From NCBI GenBank assembly GCA_016617785.1, contig JADILM010000001.1:4650001-4714000 (forward strand): 64,000 nt of DNA, in the 5' to 3' direction. Under the pieces are notes generated by a model that was not told the DNA's origin, did not search any database, and was given only the letters and a program-made list of their open reading frames with translations. Position numbers and translations under genes: made by a program. This document shows, in pieces, positions 1 through 12,954 of this stretch (positions within the stretch are counted from its first letter, which is position 1; every line of letters starts with the position of its first letter). The DNA is from Sporobolomyces roseus. Taxonomy: Eukaryota > Basidiomycota > Microbotryomycetes > Sporidiobolales > Sporidiobolaceae.

Positions 1-322
1 ATCTCTCTTCTCTTATATATCTGTCGCAACCTCTGTTCAAACACCTTTTCAGTACCATTTTTCGTTCCCCTCTGTCTTTTTTTTTAATACCTCTCTCTCA
101 CTCTCCCTGTCTTTTCCCTTTTATCTTGATTATCGCTGCTCCTCTCTGTCTTTCTTTATCGTATAACTGCCTTTGATACCTGGTTGTTTTCGCATGACTT
201 TCAAACTGTTCCTCTTCTTCATCAGCGAGGGTTGCGAATTTCTCTCCTCTTCACTTCACTTGACTTCCCCCGCTTTCCACTCCAGCCTCACACCAATAGC
301 ACCACAAGCTTAATAATAGAGT
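1..322 (+). promoter_or_regulatory. Upstream region of the PRKRIP1-like gene
   Basis: Pyrimidine-rich, TC-biased sequence leading to the ATG at 323, as is common in fungal promoters and 5' UTRs. No open frame of note and no repeat element is visible here. Confidence 0.4.
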
Positions 323-1210
323 ATGGCACCACCTTCTGAACGTAAACCTCGCCCACCCGGACTCTCAAGAGATGCTACACCCGCTCAAATCCAAGCCCAT
401 CAACTCAACAAGCTCTTAGCGAACCCAGAAAAAGAGGTCTATATTCCTTCGAGGCCTGCAGAGGGAGTACAAAAGACCTTGAGACCTCCGAGAGAGATGA
501 TGAAGAATGTTCAAGGTAGTAGTGCGGGAGCTGGTTCAGGTGAATTCGTGAGTCGTTCTCGGCGCTACATTGACCACTTCGTATGTAGAGACTGATGTAC
601 GAATTCGATCGGCTCACAGCACGTCTACAAACAAAGTAGGAGGAGGGAATATGAGCGGTTGAAATTGATGGATGAAGAGGAGGAATACGTAAGCCTAGCT
701 TGTTCTCTCCCGATTCAGATGCTATGCAAGAGCTAGATCTAGCGATCTCGTAGCGTTTCGAACAATGAACTGACGATTCACTTTCGCTTTTCGCAAACTG
801 AACAGTTGAAACAAAAGAACGAAGCGGAAGAACGGCAACGAGCAGCAGCAGCAGAAGCTGAAGAGAAGACTTCGAAGAACCGACTGAAACGACAACGTAA
901 AAAGGATGCTAGGAGTAAACACAAAGTCGGAAAAGAAGGAGAGGAGGAATCATCTACTAGTGGAGTTGGACCCTCGGCTCCTTCGAATGGAGGAGGAGAT
1001 GGAGATGGGAAGAAGAGGAAGTTGGCGGGAGGTGGAGCCATGAGGTTCAAGAGCGCTGAAGAGAGGGAATTGGAGGATGAAGAGGAAAATGAGGTGGTGT
1101 CGAAGAAGGACGAGGAAGAGAAGGAAGAGGAGCTGAAGCGATTGAGGGAGGAGGAGGAGAGGGCGAGACCGGCGCAAGAAGCGGGCATCAGGATTCAGGA
1201 CGATGATTAG
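323..1210 (+). CDS. PRKRIP1: PRKRIP1-like (DUF1168) nuclear splicing-associated protein
   Basis: Three exons (323-547, 620-688, 806-1210) give a protein of about 232 residues. The second exon encodes HVYKQSRRREYERLKLMDEE, which continues into a basic and acidic helical stretch ending KNRLKRQRKKDARSKHK; together this is the diagnostic core of the DUF1168/PRKRIP1 family. In other eukaryotes members of this family are small nuclear proteins found in spliceosomes as a long helix. The C-terminal third is low-complexity acidic and basic sequence with long Glu runs. Splice sites are canonical and the phases agree. The nuclear splicing role is taken from the family; only the family signature is seen here. 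Confidence 0.85.
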
Positions 1211-1528
1211 CTTCGAGAAGGGAAGGAGAGATTTCGTAAACAATTTCGTCGATTTCAGAACATGTTGTTTCTCCTCAGGGGTTCTTTGTAAGCCTCTGCT
1301 TCGCTTCCTCTTCTCTAATCGCTGTCTTTGTACTGCTTCCCTTTCGTTTCCTGTTCCAACAACGTCCTAAAAGCCTCGAGAGTGGTTCCTTCGGTTCTTT
1401 GCTACAAGGCTCGGTTTTCTCCTCTATCCTTCCTCGCGGTGTCTGTGTCCTCGTCTCCTTATGATTCGCTCTGAAGGAGTGGACTGCGGCGAACAGAGGG
1501 TCCGCGGAGGCGAAGCGGGGATGGATAG
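1211..1528. other. Intergenic stretch before the LEWK-0 gene
   Basis: No convincing coding exon. It contains CCGCGG at 1502-1507 (TCCGCGG in context), the core of an element found upstream of other LEWK and DLWRA genes in this window. An ATG at 1461 opens a short frame that could be a first exon of the following gene, but no clear splice junction joins them. Confidence 0.35.
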
Positions 1529-2299
1529 AATCTCTCTTGTGTCTTCTCGCTCTTATTCCTCTCTCTCGCACCCTCCGTCACTGTCAGGCCCGTTACCCCG
1601 CCAGCTCACTTTTCTCAACTCATTTCGATTATCGGAGCATCTTGCAGTCTCAACTTCCACCTAAACTTCCAGAAAGATATTATCGAGAAGATTAGATGGA
1701 ACGAAAAGCAGGAGCAAGAGATTGCAGAAACGAGGCAGCAGACATTGGAGGTTCACAGGAAGACGGTGGATCAGCTCGCAAAGTGTAAGCCTCTGACCAG
1801 CTTCTGATATCATCTGAGCATGAACTTAGTATACTCTGTGGAACACAGCAAAAGCAACTCTATCTTCTGTTTTGGCTCTTCGTGAATCCCAAGAACAAGA
1901 ATTGCGAGAAGGGATGGAGTTGTTGCAGCAGGTCGCAAACCCTCATAGCCGTACTGTAAGTCTCCTGTCAATACGTCAAGATTTACCGGACTGAATCCTC
2001 CAGGGAAGAATGTATAGATGGTTCTTTGCATCGTTAGGCGTGAGGAATTGCGAAGCAACATTATCAAACTCGATCAAGCGGTAAAGGACCTCAGGGAAGG
2101 AATTAGAGATTGTCAAAGCTATATCGAGGCATTCAGAGAATCTACACAGCAGCGATTTGACGATCTCGCAGACGACGATGGCCTTTCGGAAGGGTTGAAA
2201 GGTTTCTACGAAGGGTCAAAGAAGCAGATTATTTACGCTCAAGAGCGCCTCTCCCGCTTTGTTGTGGAATTCATTCTTGAGTGGAAGATGTACAGGTGA
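1529..2299 (+). CDS. LEWK-family coiled-coil protein, copy 0 (start unresolved, possibly a pseudogene)
   Basis: Three homologous segments are visible: an open frame ending near 1790, a short middle exon near 1850-1959, and a last exon 2018-2299. The last exon ends ERLSRFVVEFILEWKMYR, matching the C-terminal motif of the copies at 28911-29783 and 56906-57780. The first segment (HFSQLISIIGASCSLNFHLN and on) aligns with their N-terminal exon in the same frame. That frame has a TAG at 1526-1528 and no ATG before the homology begins, so either a short upstream exon exists or the gene has lost its start. The middle exon is shorter than in the sister copies. No known domain is recognised; the protein looks helical and charged. 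It is followed by a secreted-protein gene in the same order as in arm A. Confidence 0.45.
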
Positions 2300-2777
2300 T
2301 GGCGATGAGTGGAATGGATGAAAGCTTGATCAAAGGTAGGGTTTCAAAGGGGCACGTTGTCCTCTCAGTCTGTCAGATTCGCCTCGTGAGAGGCTTTTGA
2401 AGGCCTCAGAGAGAGTCTTTCCGCAGGGATGGAAGCAGCTGAGTACCGAGAACTCATGAGTTCGCGAAAGAATCGAACCGAATGGGAACCGAAGCAAGGA
2501 CCTCGAGTTTTGACTTCGCTCTTTTCGTCACCTTTAGTTTGCGCTACTCTCGACAACGCAGAGTCCAGTGTTGCGCAACTCATCAGCTCTTCACTATCTA
2601 GCGAGATACAATTCAGCTTGGTCAAAGTCTAGCTCGATCGCCGCAGATTTTCGAACGGGACATCTTCCGCAGTGCAAAAGAGAAAAAGGCGAAGCGAATT
2701 CTTCACTCCTCTCTCTCTCTCTCTCCTACACTTCACACCTCTCTCACACTCTCCAATCTCAAGATCAGAGTAACGAA
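2300..2777 (+). promoter_or_regulatory. Conserved upstream region of secreted acidic protein, copy 0
   Basis: This non-coding stretch is recognisably homologous to 28416-28910 read on the minus strand. Shared blocks include GAAGCAAGGACCTCGA, TCAAAGTCTAGCTC and GGGACATCTTCCGCAGTGC. The conservation covers roughly the last 300 bases before the ATG and ends in a TC-rich tract, consistent with a duplicated promoter and 5' UTR. Confidence 0.5.
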
Positions 2778-3486
2778 ATGCTCTTCACTCAAACTCTTCT
2801 CTTCGCTTCTCTCTCACTCTCAATTCTCGCTTCTCCTCTTCACTTCAAGAGGCAAGATTCGATCAGTACACAAGTTCAAGCGACTCCTACTCTTTCTAAT
2901 CAAGATGCAGTAGCTACTCCTGCTGAATCTGGTGAGCTTTTCTTTTCTCCTCTCTTCTTCGCTCAAACTTTCGCTGACTCTCTCTTCGCTCGCTCTTCTA
3001 GCTATCCCTGCTGGAGGCGGAGGAGCTCAACCTCAAGACTCGACTTCCTCTCCCACTTCATCTGAAGACGACGCTTCACAAGACGATACGGAAGATCCAG
3101 AGCAAGACGTTTCGAACGATTCTTCACCTCAGGAGGTTCAAGATGCCTCAGATTACTCTCCCGACTACTCCTCGATTCCCGATAACGCTCAAGTAGCAGC
3201 AGGAGACTCACCTTCGACTCCCTCCGATGATTCCTCTACCCCTTCGAACGAAACAGCCGACGACTCCTCTACTCCCGATTCCTCTCCTCCCTCCGATCCT
3301 TCTGCTCCCGACGACCTTTCCTCCGACGGCTCATCTCCCGATTCTTCTACTCCCGACGACCTTTCCTCCGACGACTCCTCTCTCGACTCGACTTCTCCTG
3401 ATGGAGCGACTGGAACTGATGGAGCTGGAAATGATAATGATGACAACTACTTTGCTGGAGATGATTGGTTTGATGGAACAAGGTGA
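2778..3486 (+). CDS. Secreted Ser/Asp/Pro-rich acidic protein, copy 0
   Basis: Two exons (2778-2931 and 3002-3486) encode 212 residues. The N-terminus MLFTQTLLFASLSLSILASP is a typical signal peptide and is followed by HFKRQ, a possible Kex2-type dibasic site. The rest is almost entirely Ser, Asp, Pro, Thr and Glu with imperfect PDDLSSD / PDSSTPDD / PSDDSSTPSN repeats, ending in a conserved aromatic tail FAGDDWFDGTR. A paralogue lies at 27747-28415 on the opposite strand with identical exon 1 length and splice phase. It is probably exported or wall-associated. No enzymatic domain is recognised and no function can be assigned. A GPI signal is not evident because the C-terminus is not hydrophobic. 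Confidence 0.75.
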
Positions 3487-3727
3487 GAGTCAGAGGATTT
3501 CTTGGAGTAGATAGGTAGAAGGATAGAAACACTTGAGAATTGGAAAGAAAGTTTGTCAACTCTTCGTCGTTTCGCGAAACTGAGAGAATCTCGACAAGAG
3601 AGTAAATCGATGACATTGCGAAGACTGACAGCGCTGAGGAGCTACAAGGAGAGATACATGAGAGTTCACTTGAAAGCAGAATCGAGATCAGCTGTCAGTC
3701 AATAGCGATAGAAGGAGAAGACTAATC

Positions 3728-6061
3728 TCAACTCACGAAATGTTCTTTCGCAAACGAAAAATTGACGCTTTTCGAGCTGGCAGATTTGGTCGCAGCTCTG
3801 ATAGTTGTAGCTAGAGGAGAAGGACCGCAGTAGTAGACTGTACAGGATTCGAAGAGAATCAGTTATTCAGCTTTCAAAGGCGAGAGAATAATTTCGCAAC
3901 GACAGAGAGAAGTGATCGACTCACCTCCAACCGTCGTCTTCAAGGAGCTCTCACGACCAGGTAGATAGTTTCCCGCTTCGATCCGTTCCTTCATCGAGCT
4001 GAACAAGAGATCGAAATTGGGTCGTCCGTAGCGAGTGCGAGCCTGAAGATTCGTCAAAGGATCGAGAGCGGTTTCGAAAGCTGTGGAGCAACGTCTGTCA
4101 GTGACATTGCGATAGACCAGAGTGGGAGATCAGAGAGGCTCACCGTGAATTGCAAGATTGTTGAGAGTATCGGTGTCGACTTGTTTCGTAAGGTACACTT
4201 GGATGGTCAAGAAGTCGGGATCCGTTTGAGCCTGTCCCCACTCGAGATATCAGATCAGCGTCGTACGAACGAATGAGGACAGACGACAGAAAGACGCTCA
4301 CCTGCTCGAGACTTTTGAGCAAGGTATTGAACCATTCAAAGTTCTCGGCCTCTCGATTGATCCAAACAAACAAGACCCTCCTCAGCGCTCCCAACTGGTT
4401 TCTCTGTTGCTTGTACCAGATATCTTTCAGGATCGAAGCGAAAGGTGTGACTCCAATTCCTGCACCGACAAGAACCGCAACTTCGTTCGAAAGGACGTCT
4501 TGAGCGGGAGCGCCGAAAGGACCGTCGATACGAAGAGCCGGGAGAGAGCGTCCGAGAGCGAGAGCGAGTGAAGTGATGTCGAGGTAGCCACCGTTCGAAG
4601 CCGAAGATTGCGTTGTCGCTTCCGAGGAAAGCTTCTCGAGCGATGAAAGGCTAGTTTTCGCTGTTTGAGGGAAGGAGCCGAGTCGATCGGCGAGAGATCT
4701 AGTGGAGCTCATCGAGTTCTTCAGCTATGATCGAAATCCGAAGATGAAGCGAATCTGAAACCCACCTCGTCCAATCTCCAGCTTGACGAATGTGAACAGA
4801 GATGAAAGGATCGTCGGGAGCTGAAGAGATCGTGAAAGGGTGCCATTGTAGTTTCGAGACCTCGGGAACGTTGACGAAGATCCATTGACCAGCTTTGTAG
4901 CGTAACGAGGGTTTGCTGAAACGAAGTTCGAGGGTACCGGATGGGCGTTGGAGAACAGCGATGAGCTTCGTAGCTCGACGAGAACGAATCTGGGTGAGCG
5001 TCGAATAGGTTGTCGGAAGGTCAGCTCACGAGTTAAGGAATATTTCGCCGACAAGGAGGAGATTAGAGTGAGAGAAGAAAGCTTACGACACGGATCAACC
5101 TCTCGACTGAGTACAGAATACCTCCTCCAATACTCCAAGTCCAACTCGAGTATCCCAAGCACCTGACGGGTTGGCCGGGAAGAGCACCACGAACGAAACA
5201 ACCGATGGCGTGAAAGTAAAGTGCGATGAGAAACAGTATAGCCTGTGAGGGCAATGCACCTCTTCGTCAGTCTATGAGTTGAGAAGCAGCAAGGACTGAC
5301 AGAGTGGAAGCTCACGAGATGATGAGTAAACCAAAACGCTTCGTAGCATTGTTTTCGAATCTTGTGATGAGCGGTTGTGTACATGAGTAGCATGATGAGA
5401 AGCATAACGTGACCAGTGAGTCCTCCAGGTTGAGTATACATGATCGCCCATGCCGTCTCTTTGCGTGCTTGAGAGCGTTCGACATTGATCATGTTGACGT
5501 CTGGAAACGAGAAACGAAACTCGCCGTCAGCATCCCTTCCTTCGATAATCAGCGAGTGAGGAGCTGAGGAGACTCACAGTGAGCGGTCGTATGCACGACG
5601 GTCCAGAATAGAATCGAGTAGGCAAATTGACGATGAAACCAAACGTTCTCGTCAAGCGGGATTAACCAACCTAAACAAGGTCGAATGAATCGAATCAAGT
5701 TGCGCAAAACTACTCCCGCATTCTATCAGCTCACGAGACATCGCTGTAGAGGAGGAATAAGCTTACGAGGAAGTATGATGAAAAGACCGTCGATTCCCAA
5801 ACAAAGTCCAGCTCCTCTCGAAATCCAAACTGAATGTTGCAACTTGTTAAGGGCAGCGAGTCGGGGATCGTGAGCTTGCTTGTACCATCCATACGTGAAT
5901 GCGAAGAGGTGACCGAGGTAGAAGCTGTTGAAGAATGAGCGGAGTCAGCGAAAGAAGACAGAAGAAGGAGAGAGAGCTTACAAGACGTTCCAGCACAATC
6001 TGCGACCTGTGAGTTCATACTTGATACGACGAGTTAGTTTGAGGATTGGCTGAGAGATCAT
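3728..6061 (-). CDS. noxA: NADPH oxidase (NoxA-type, gp91phox family)
   Basis: Multi-exon gene read from ATG 6061 to stop 3728. It has a membrane ferric-reductase-like domain with the Nox signatures WFHRQ, VVHTTAH and YTTAHHKIR (haem-ligand histidines), then the FAD loop HPFTISSAP, then NADPH-binding motifs GAGIGVTPFASILK and YYCGPSPLA. It ends FSFAKEHFVS. The last exons are 4231-4144, 4080-3925 and 3837-3728. No EF-hands are present and no long N-terminal extension is evident, so a NoxA-like assignment is favoured. Fungal Nox enzymes make superoxide for differentiation and sexual or infection structures. A second copy of only the 3' end lies at 27284-27511, marking a duplication breakpoint inside this gene. 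The exact start is inferred from alignment to the family N-terminus. Confidence 0.9.
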
Positions 6062-6407
6062 AGCGATAGCGAGAGGCAATGGAAAGAGTAAATGTGATCC
6101 TTGAACGATGCAAAGTCGAAGGTCGAACAACTTGAACCCGCAAGCTAGAGATGGGATCGATGAGTATAACAAGCAGACTCGGATGAGACCAGCTCGAGTA
6201 GAAGGTGAGAAAGAGAGAAGAGAGAAGAAGAGAGAGAGGAAAGAACTAGTCAAGAACCGTTGGAAAGCTCCAATTCTCCCAGACGAAACTCCCTACTAAA
6301 TCGTATTTACAACAAACTGAACCAAAAGAGAGAGAGGGAGAGAGCACTGAACGACTGCGAATTTGCGAGGGGTATGGGGAAATGAACGAAAAGGAAGAGA
6401 AGGGAGA
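6062..6407 (-). promoter_or_regulatory. Region between NOX start and GCN5 stop
   Basis: 346 bases between two minus-strand genes, expected to hold the NOX promoter and the GCN5 3' end. Purine-rich (GA) repeats are the only visible feature on the plus strand, which is a CT-rich tract in the sense of NOX. Confidence 0.35.
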
Positions 6408-8682
<2,275 letters not shown>

Positions 8683-9305
8683 CGCCGCGGTCCGATTCCT
8701 TTCACGGTCTAGCAGCTAGTAGCTTGGTATTGGTATCGGTCGGTCCAGTAAAGGTTCGAGGAAGTCGAGAGTGAAAGTGGGAAACAACCTTTGAATGTTC
8801 TCCTGTCTTTCTTGATCTGCAACCCTTCACTTCGAATCCAGTACAGTCACGTTGACACCACCAAGAGTTACTTCGAATTACTGTGACTATGCCGCGTTCA
8901 CCCTCGAATCGTCGCGACAGATACTTCGCTTCGGTCTTTGAATCGATTTCTTCTCCACCTCTACTCAACAGCATCAGACACCGCTGGCGGTACACGTGAG
9001 TGCGGAGACATGACATATGACTGCTCAGGTGACCGCTTTCATGGAGCTCTCCCCCCTTTCGCCCTCCAGGAAAAAAGATTCGCAAATCTGGGGATTCCCT
9101 TTAGCTCGCTTTCTGCGGCGGTTACAGACCTCTCCTGAGCCCCCGAAGCCTCCTGACCTGATATAGACGAGGCGCGTGGTGCTCAGCTGAAGCGAATGCG
9201 GGAAACCACGACCTGACTCTCTCTCTCTCTCTTCTTCGCCTCTTTTCGCAACTTCCAATTCCTGCCCCCTTTCACCTTCGAGCGCCGGAAGCTGCACTCT
9301 ACAGA
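8683..9305. promoter_or_regulatory. Divergent intergenic region between GCN5 and DLWRA-1
   Basis: About 620 bases between the GCN5 start (minus) and the DLWRA-1 start (plus). Longish open frames on the minus strand here lack any recognisable protein pattern and are treated as chance. A CCGCGG lies at about 8692, only some 10 bases from the GCN5 ATG, unlike the spacing seen for the shared element elsewhere. Confidence 0.4.
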
Positions 9306-10228
9306 ATGCAACGTCGTGCAGATCAAAATCGTACGCCTCGCCGATATGCTACCGTTCCAGGGAACACGAATATCGTTGACTGGGTCAAATGGTCGAGATG
9401 GGTGAGTCACTCAAGCACTTCCACCCTCCATAAGCTTTAACTGACGTCGTTCGGGTGCGACGATAGGCTGAAGACTTTCTAATTCCTCGAATCAAGGCAT
9501 TCGTTCGAGAATTTGGACCCAACTCACTCCCTGATCCTCACTTGACCCAGGTCTTCACCGACTTATCCCACAAATTCCGACAATATGAGCTGAGCGTGGA
9601 TCATATCACCTTCCTTTCCCCTCTTCCAACCTTTCCGACGGAAGGTATTCCTCTTCCCAAGTTCACTCCAGTTTCGTCAAATTTTCGCTTGTTGATCTCG
9701 AATACGAAAACCGATGATTCTGTCGAAGCTCCACAGGTTCGCGTGAGAGTCACCGGCGTCGCTATGCTCACAAAATCGGTCCCGATCGTTCCCTGGCCCG
9801 GTTCAGCTCCTCAACATCCTCGCAGCGGTCTCGTTCTTCTTGCGTCTCGTCCGACTGTTCAACCTCGTACCGTAGCTGGACCTCGCTGCATGGAAGCCTA
9901 CGACATCGAAGGAGTACAAACCCACAACTACGGAGTCGATGGATTTTTGGCGAAATTTGCAGAAGGTCGTCTTGACAAAGTATCGCAGCCTCCTCTCCCT
10001 TACACTTACCGTATGTAATCATTTCTCTTACCTTTGCCTCATGTCACTCCATCTAACGAGTCCCCGCTGTCGCTTGCAGATCCTCTGAACGGAGCCCGGT
10101 GGAGCTCGAAAACTCGTGTTGGCGTCGAACCCGAGTCGGAATGGTCAGTACATCTACAAGGCTGGCCTGGAGAGATTGAGATCATCTTAGCATGTCCTGT
10201 CAATCCCCATCAAGTCGTAGCTCGATAG
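9306..10228 (+). CDS. DLWRA-family protein of unknown function, copy 1
   Basis: Exons 9306-9401, 9467-10010 and 10080-10228 give 262 residues. Family landmarks are a segment IPRIKAFVREFGPNSLPDP, a central beta-rich looking part (YELSVDHITFL), then LPYTYHPLNGARW and a C-terminal block SEWSVHLQGWPGEIEIIL ending NPHQVVAR. Four other copies in the window share this order and the intron that splits the protein just before the W-containing block. I do not recognise a named domain; there is no signal peptide or membrane segment. It sits in tandem with copy 2. The CCGCGG promoter element of copies 3-5 is not visible upstream here. Confidence 0.7.
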
Positions 10229-10360
10229 ACTCTTTCCTCCGATATTTCGCAATCTTCCACAAACCTTTTTTCAGCTTTTCGCCGACGGAAGTTTCCCTCT
10301 TTACCCCTGAGCGGGAGACTCGGCCGAGACGGCGGCGACACTCAGCTCGAGCCCGTCAAA

Positions 10361-10390
10361 CGGGTTTAGAGACGAACGAGTCTAAACCCG
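10361..10390. repeat. Perfect 10-bp-arm inverted repeat upstream of DLWRA-2
   Basis: CGGGTTTAGA at 10361-10370 is followed by a 10-base spacer and the exact reverse complement TCTAAACCCG at 10381-10390. It lies about 80 bases upstream of the DLWRA-2 ATG, in its promoter or 5' UTR, and could be a binding site for a dimeric regulator or an RNA hairpin. Confidence 0.75.
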
Positions 10391-10467
10391 ATCTCCTTCT
10401 CTGCCCTTTTTCAGGTCTCCCCTTCCTTCCCTCTTCTTCACCTCGATTTCCAGCTTCGTCCCTGTCG

Positions 10468-11524
10468 ATGTCTTATCACTCTAATGAGACCCATCTCCGG
10501 CAGCTCAACGATGAATATGACAGAATGAATAGGCGTTCGTCTGTGGGAAGTCACCAGTCCTCCTCCGATCAAGATAGCGAATCCGGTGACACCGCACGGC
10601 AGCAAGATCGACATGTTGAGGAAGGCCACGAAGAACCCTATCGACAACTTGATTGGGGACACGACCAAGATCTTGTCGATACCTCCGAACTCGAGCGTGC
10701 AAAGCAGGCTGTCAGTACTTTGCCACATCTTTCGCTTGACTCCCAGACTAGATACTGACCATTGTGTTGACCTGGACAGCTTTGCTCAAGGATTCAGCTG
10801 TTCGTTCAAGAGTTTGGTGAGCTTTCGCTGCCGAACGCTGAGATTTATCCAACCTACTCGGTACCACACAATCGATTTCGCAACTATCAGCTTCACACGG
10901 ACGAGATTAAACTGAACGAAGACGATCTCCTGAACGGTGCGGTCTCTCGCTTTCGATTTCGCGGTCCTTGTCGAGATTATCTAGCTGACCCAAACATCTA
11001 CCTGAGTCGAGCAGGTCGTCGAACATTCATCGAGGTCCCTGGAGTCACACTCAGAGCTCTAGCAGGCAAGGAACAGAAACAACAGTCTGATCGAAGGGTT
11101 GCGAAGCTAGTTCTCGTTCCTGATGGCCCGCTGGGAACAGTCCACAACTCTCGTCAGCCTCCTATTGCGAGAGGAGGGAAACCTCAGAGATGTATTGGTC
11201 CTACCTGGTCCTCCCACCAGGTCATTCATCTCGAGCCGCAAGTTCGAATGGTGGAAATCTGGACTATGAAGCTCTTCGAAGCTCAGCAACTGCAATACAG
11301 TACGTTCTCGTTCTTGTCGCTTGTAATGAGATGAACCGCTGAATCGAGGCTGATTCGGAACCTTTACAGCGTCGACTGTCAAAGATATCTGGAAGCAAAG
11401 GCCTCCGACTCTCGACTTGTCAACTTCGACGTGGTTGCTCAAGTCGCCAGCCTTCCAGAATCAAATCTTCGAAGTCAATTTCCATTTCGATCGCAGCTTT
11501 GAACCTAGACGTCCTGGGTATTAG
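10468..11524 (+). CDS. DLWRA-family protein of unknown function, copy 2
   Basis: Exons 10468-10710, 10780-11299 and 11370-11524 encode 305 residues, the longest copy. It has an acidic, Ser-rich N-terminus (MSYHSNETHLRQLNDEYDRM) not seen in the others. The family pattern follows: CSRIQLFVQEFGELSLPN, YQLHTDEIKL, a DIWKQRPP equivalent of the DLWRA motif, and a C-terminal EVNFHFDRSFEPRRPGY. Intron positions match copy 1, supporting tandem duplication with copy 1. No catalytic motif or transmembrane segment is visible. The start is the first in-frame ATG downstream of a pyrimidine tract; an earlier start or a 5' UTR intron is possible. Confidence 0.65.
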
Positions 11525-11726
11525 ACCGTTTCTCCCTTTAAGTTTCGAGCTCCTTCTTGGTTCCCTTACCTCCGATGTCTTCGTTTTATGCCGTTTCCTT
11601 TTCTTGACAATCTCGTGTCAAATAGTAGATACCTCACAACCTTGCCGGAGCAAAGCTCTAAGCGCGATGATGCAGAGAGAAAGTATTCGTAAAACGTTGC
11701 GATGAAAGTGACACTCCCTGGTCTCT

Positions 11727-12764
11727 TCTACAACTTCGCCCTCTCCTCCTTAGCCAATTCCTCCCTGATCAGCCTCGACAGTCTTTCTCCATCCTCATCG
11801 TCGAGTTCGTTTCGATTCAGAAAACTCCGTCGATCTGGAGGAGGCGAATTTGGGAGAGGTGCAGGCACGAGGTGGAAATGGACGTGAGGGACTACTTGTG
11901 CGTATCCTTGCTAGTAGTCACAAGCGATGATTGGGTGAGTCGACTTGCGAATGGTAGAAGATGAAGTAGGAGACTGGAAGAAACGGAAACGAACGTTCGA
12001 AACGATGTTGAAATCCGGTTGATTGACAGCTGTAGACAGAGCGATCGATCAGGAGTCTCCCCAGCTTGCCTGGAGCGTAAGTAAGAGATGACTGACCCTG
12101 ACAGAGAGCCCTAGATATCCGAGGTAGAGCTCGACCGATCGCAGCTGAAGTCTCGTCTGGCAAATTTGTCCTTTGGTCGAGAAGTCGATCATGTCACGCT
12201 CATCGTCAGTTACGAAGGTCGAGTATGGGCGTGCGAAGGAAGCTCACACTCTTTCATAGTGCTTCTTGGGGACGACAAGCAAGTGACCTGGTCGAATTGG
12301 GAGAATATCTGCGGGATGCGAGTACAGAATAAGACAGATGGCTTGCGACCGAAGAGAGAGGAAGACTTACCGAGGAACGCCATGACGAATTCGTCCTCGA
12401 AGACCTGTGATATCGACGAAGAAACCGATTCGTCAAAAAACGAGAAATGAAAACGGAACCGCTCTCTTCGCAAACTCACCTTGTAAGCTTCCTGTTCTCC
12501 CGCCGCGATCTCACAGAATGAACAACCGTCCTCTCTCGCCCCGTCGAGTTCCGCCTGCTCGATTGAAGAGCTCCCGAAGTTACCGGCTGGATTTGGAGGG
12601 GAAGGAGGAGAGGAAGAGGAAGCAGTCTTGTTGGCCTCAGCAGCTCGTTTGCCGAATAGATCGATAAAGTGTGAAGTCATCTGAAAGTCTTTCGAAGCGG
12701 AAGAGAATGGTAGGGAAGCCAAAGAGAATCGAGGCGAAGGTTGATCCAAAACCACTCTCGACAA
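11727..12764 (-). CDS. HIT-family nucleotide hydrolase
   Basis: Read from 12764 (or the nearer ATG at 12680, MTSHFIDLFGK) to stop 11727. The conserved order is DGCSFCEIAAGEQEAYKVFED, typical of the HIT N-terminal strand with its CxxC-like metal context, then a middle IRPGHLLVV-type region, and the catalytic HIT triad VVPHVHFHLVPAP near 11850-11890. The C-terminus ends LAKEERAKL. Members bind purine nucleotides and hydrolyse nucleoside phosphoramidates or related substrates; the exact substrate cannot be told. Several short introns interrupt it. The N-terminal 60 residues, rich in Ser and Pro, are non-conserved. Confidence 0.8.
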
Positions 12765-12954
12765 TATCAGCTAGAGAACTCGAGATCAGCTCAGAGTATT
12801 GACTGAGCCTCTCAGATTATTGTAAGCTATCTCTCATGATCTCCCATGTGAGTTGTCGAGCTGATGACGGCTTCATCTCTCACAGACTTCAATCCCTTCC
12901 CTCCTCCTCACTACCTCAGCTTAGCAAGCCTTGAACAATTCAAACTACTTGAAG
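12765..12954. promoter_or_regulatory. Divergent promoter between HIT gene and SR140
   Basis: 190 bases between divergent start codons, ending in a TC-rich tract just before the SR140 ATG at 12955. No specific motif is identified. Confidence 0.35.

Noticed and set aside
2365..2632. Opposed short open frames between LEWK-0 and the secreted gene
   Set aside because: They fall in conserved non-coding DNA, and the frames are not preserved in the homologous region at 28.4-28.9 kb.
8692..8697. CCGCGG near the GCN5 start as part of the shared element set
   Set aside because: It lies about 10 bases from the ATG and lacks the CAAAA flank, so it is treated as chance.
8702..9085. 127-codon minus-strand open frame upstream of GCN5
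   Set aside because: No family pattern, no splice context, and it lies in a divergent promoter region.
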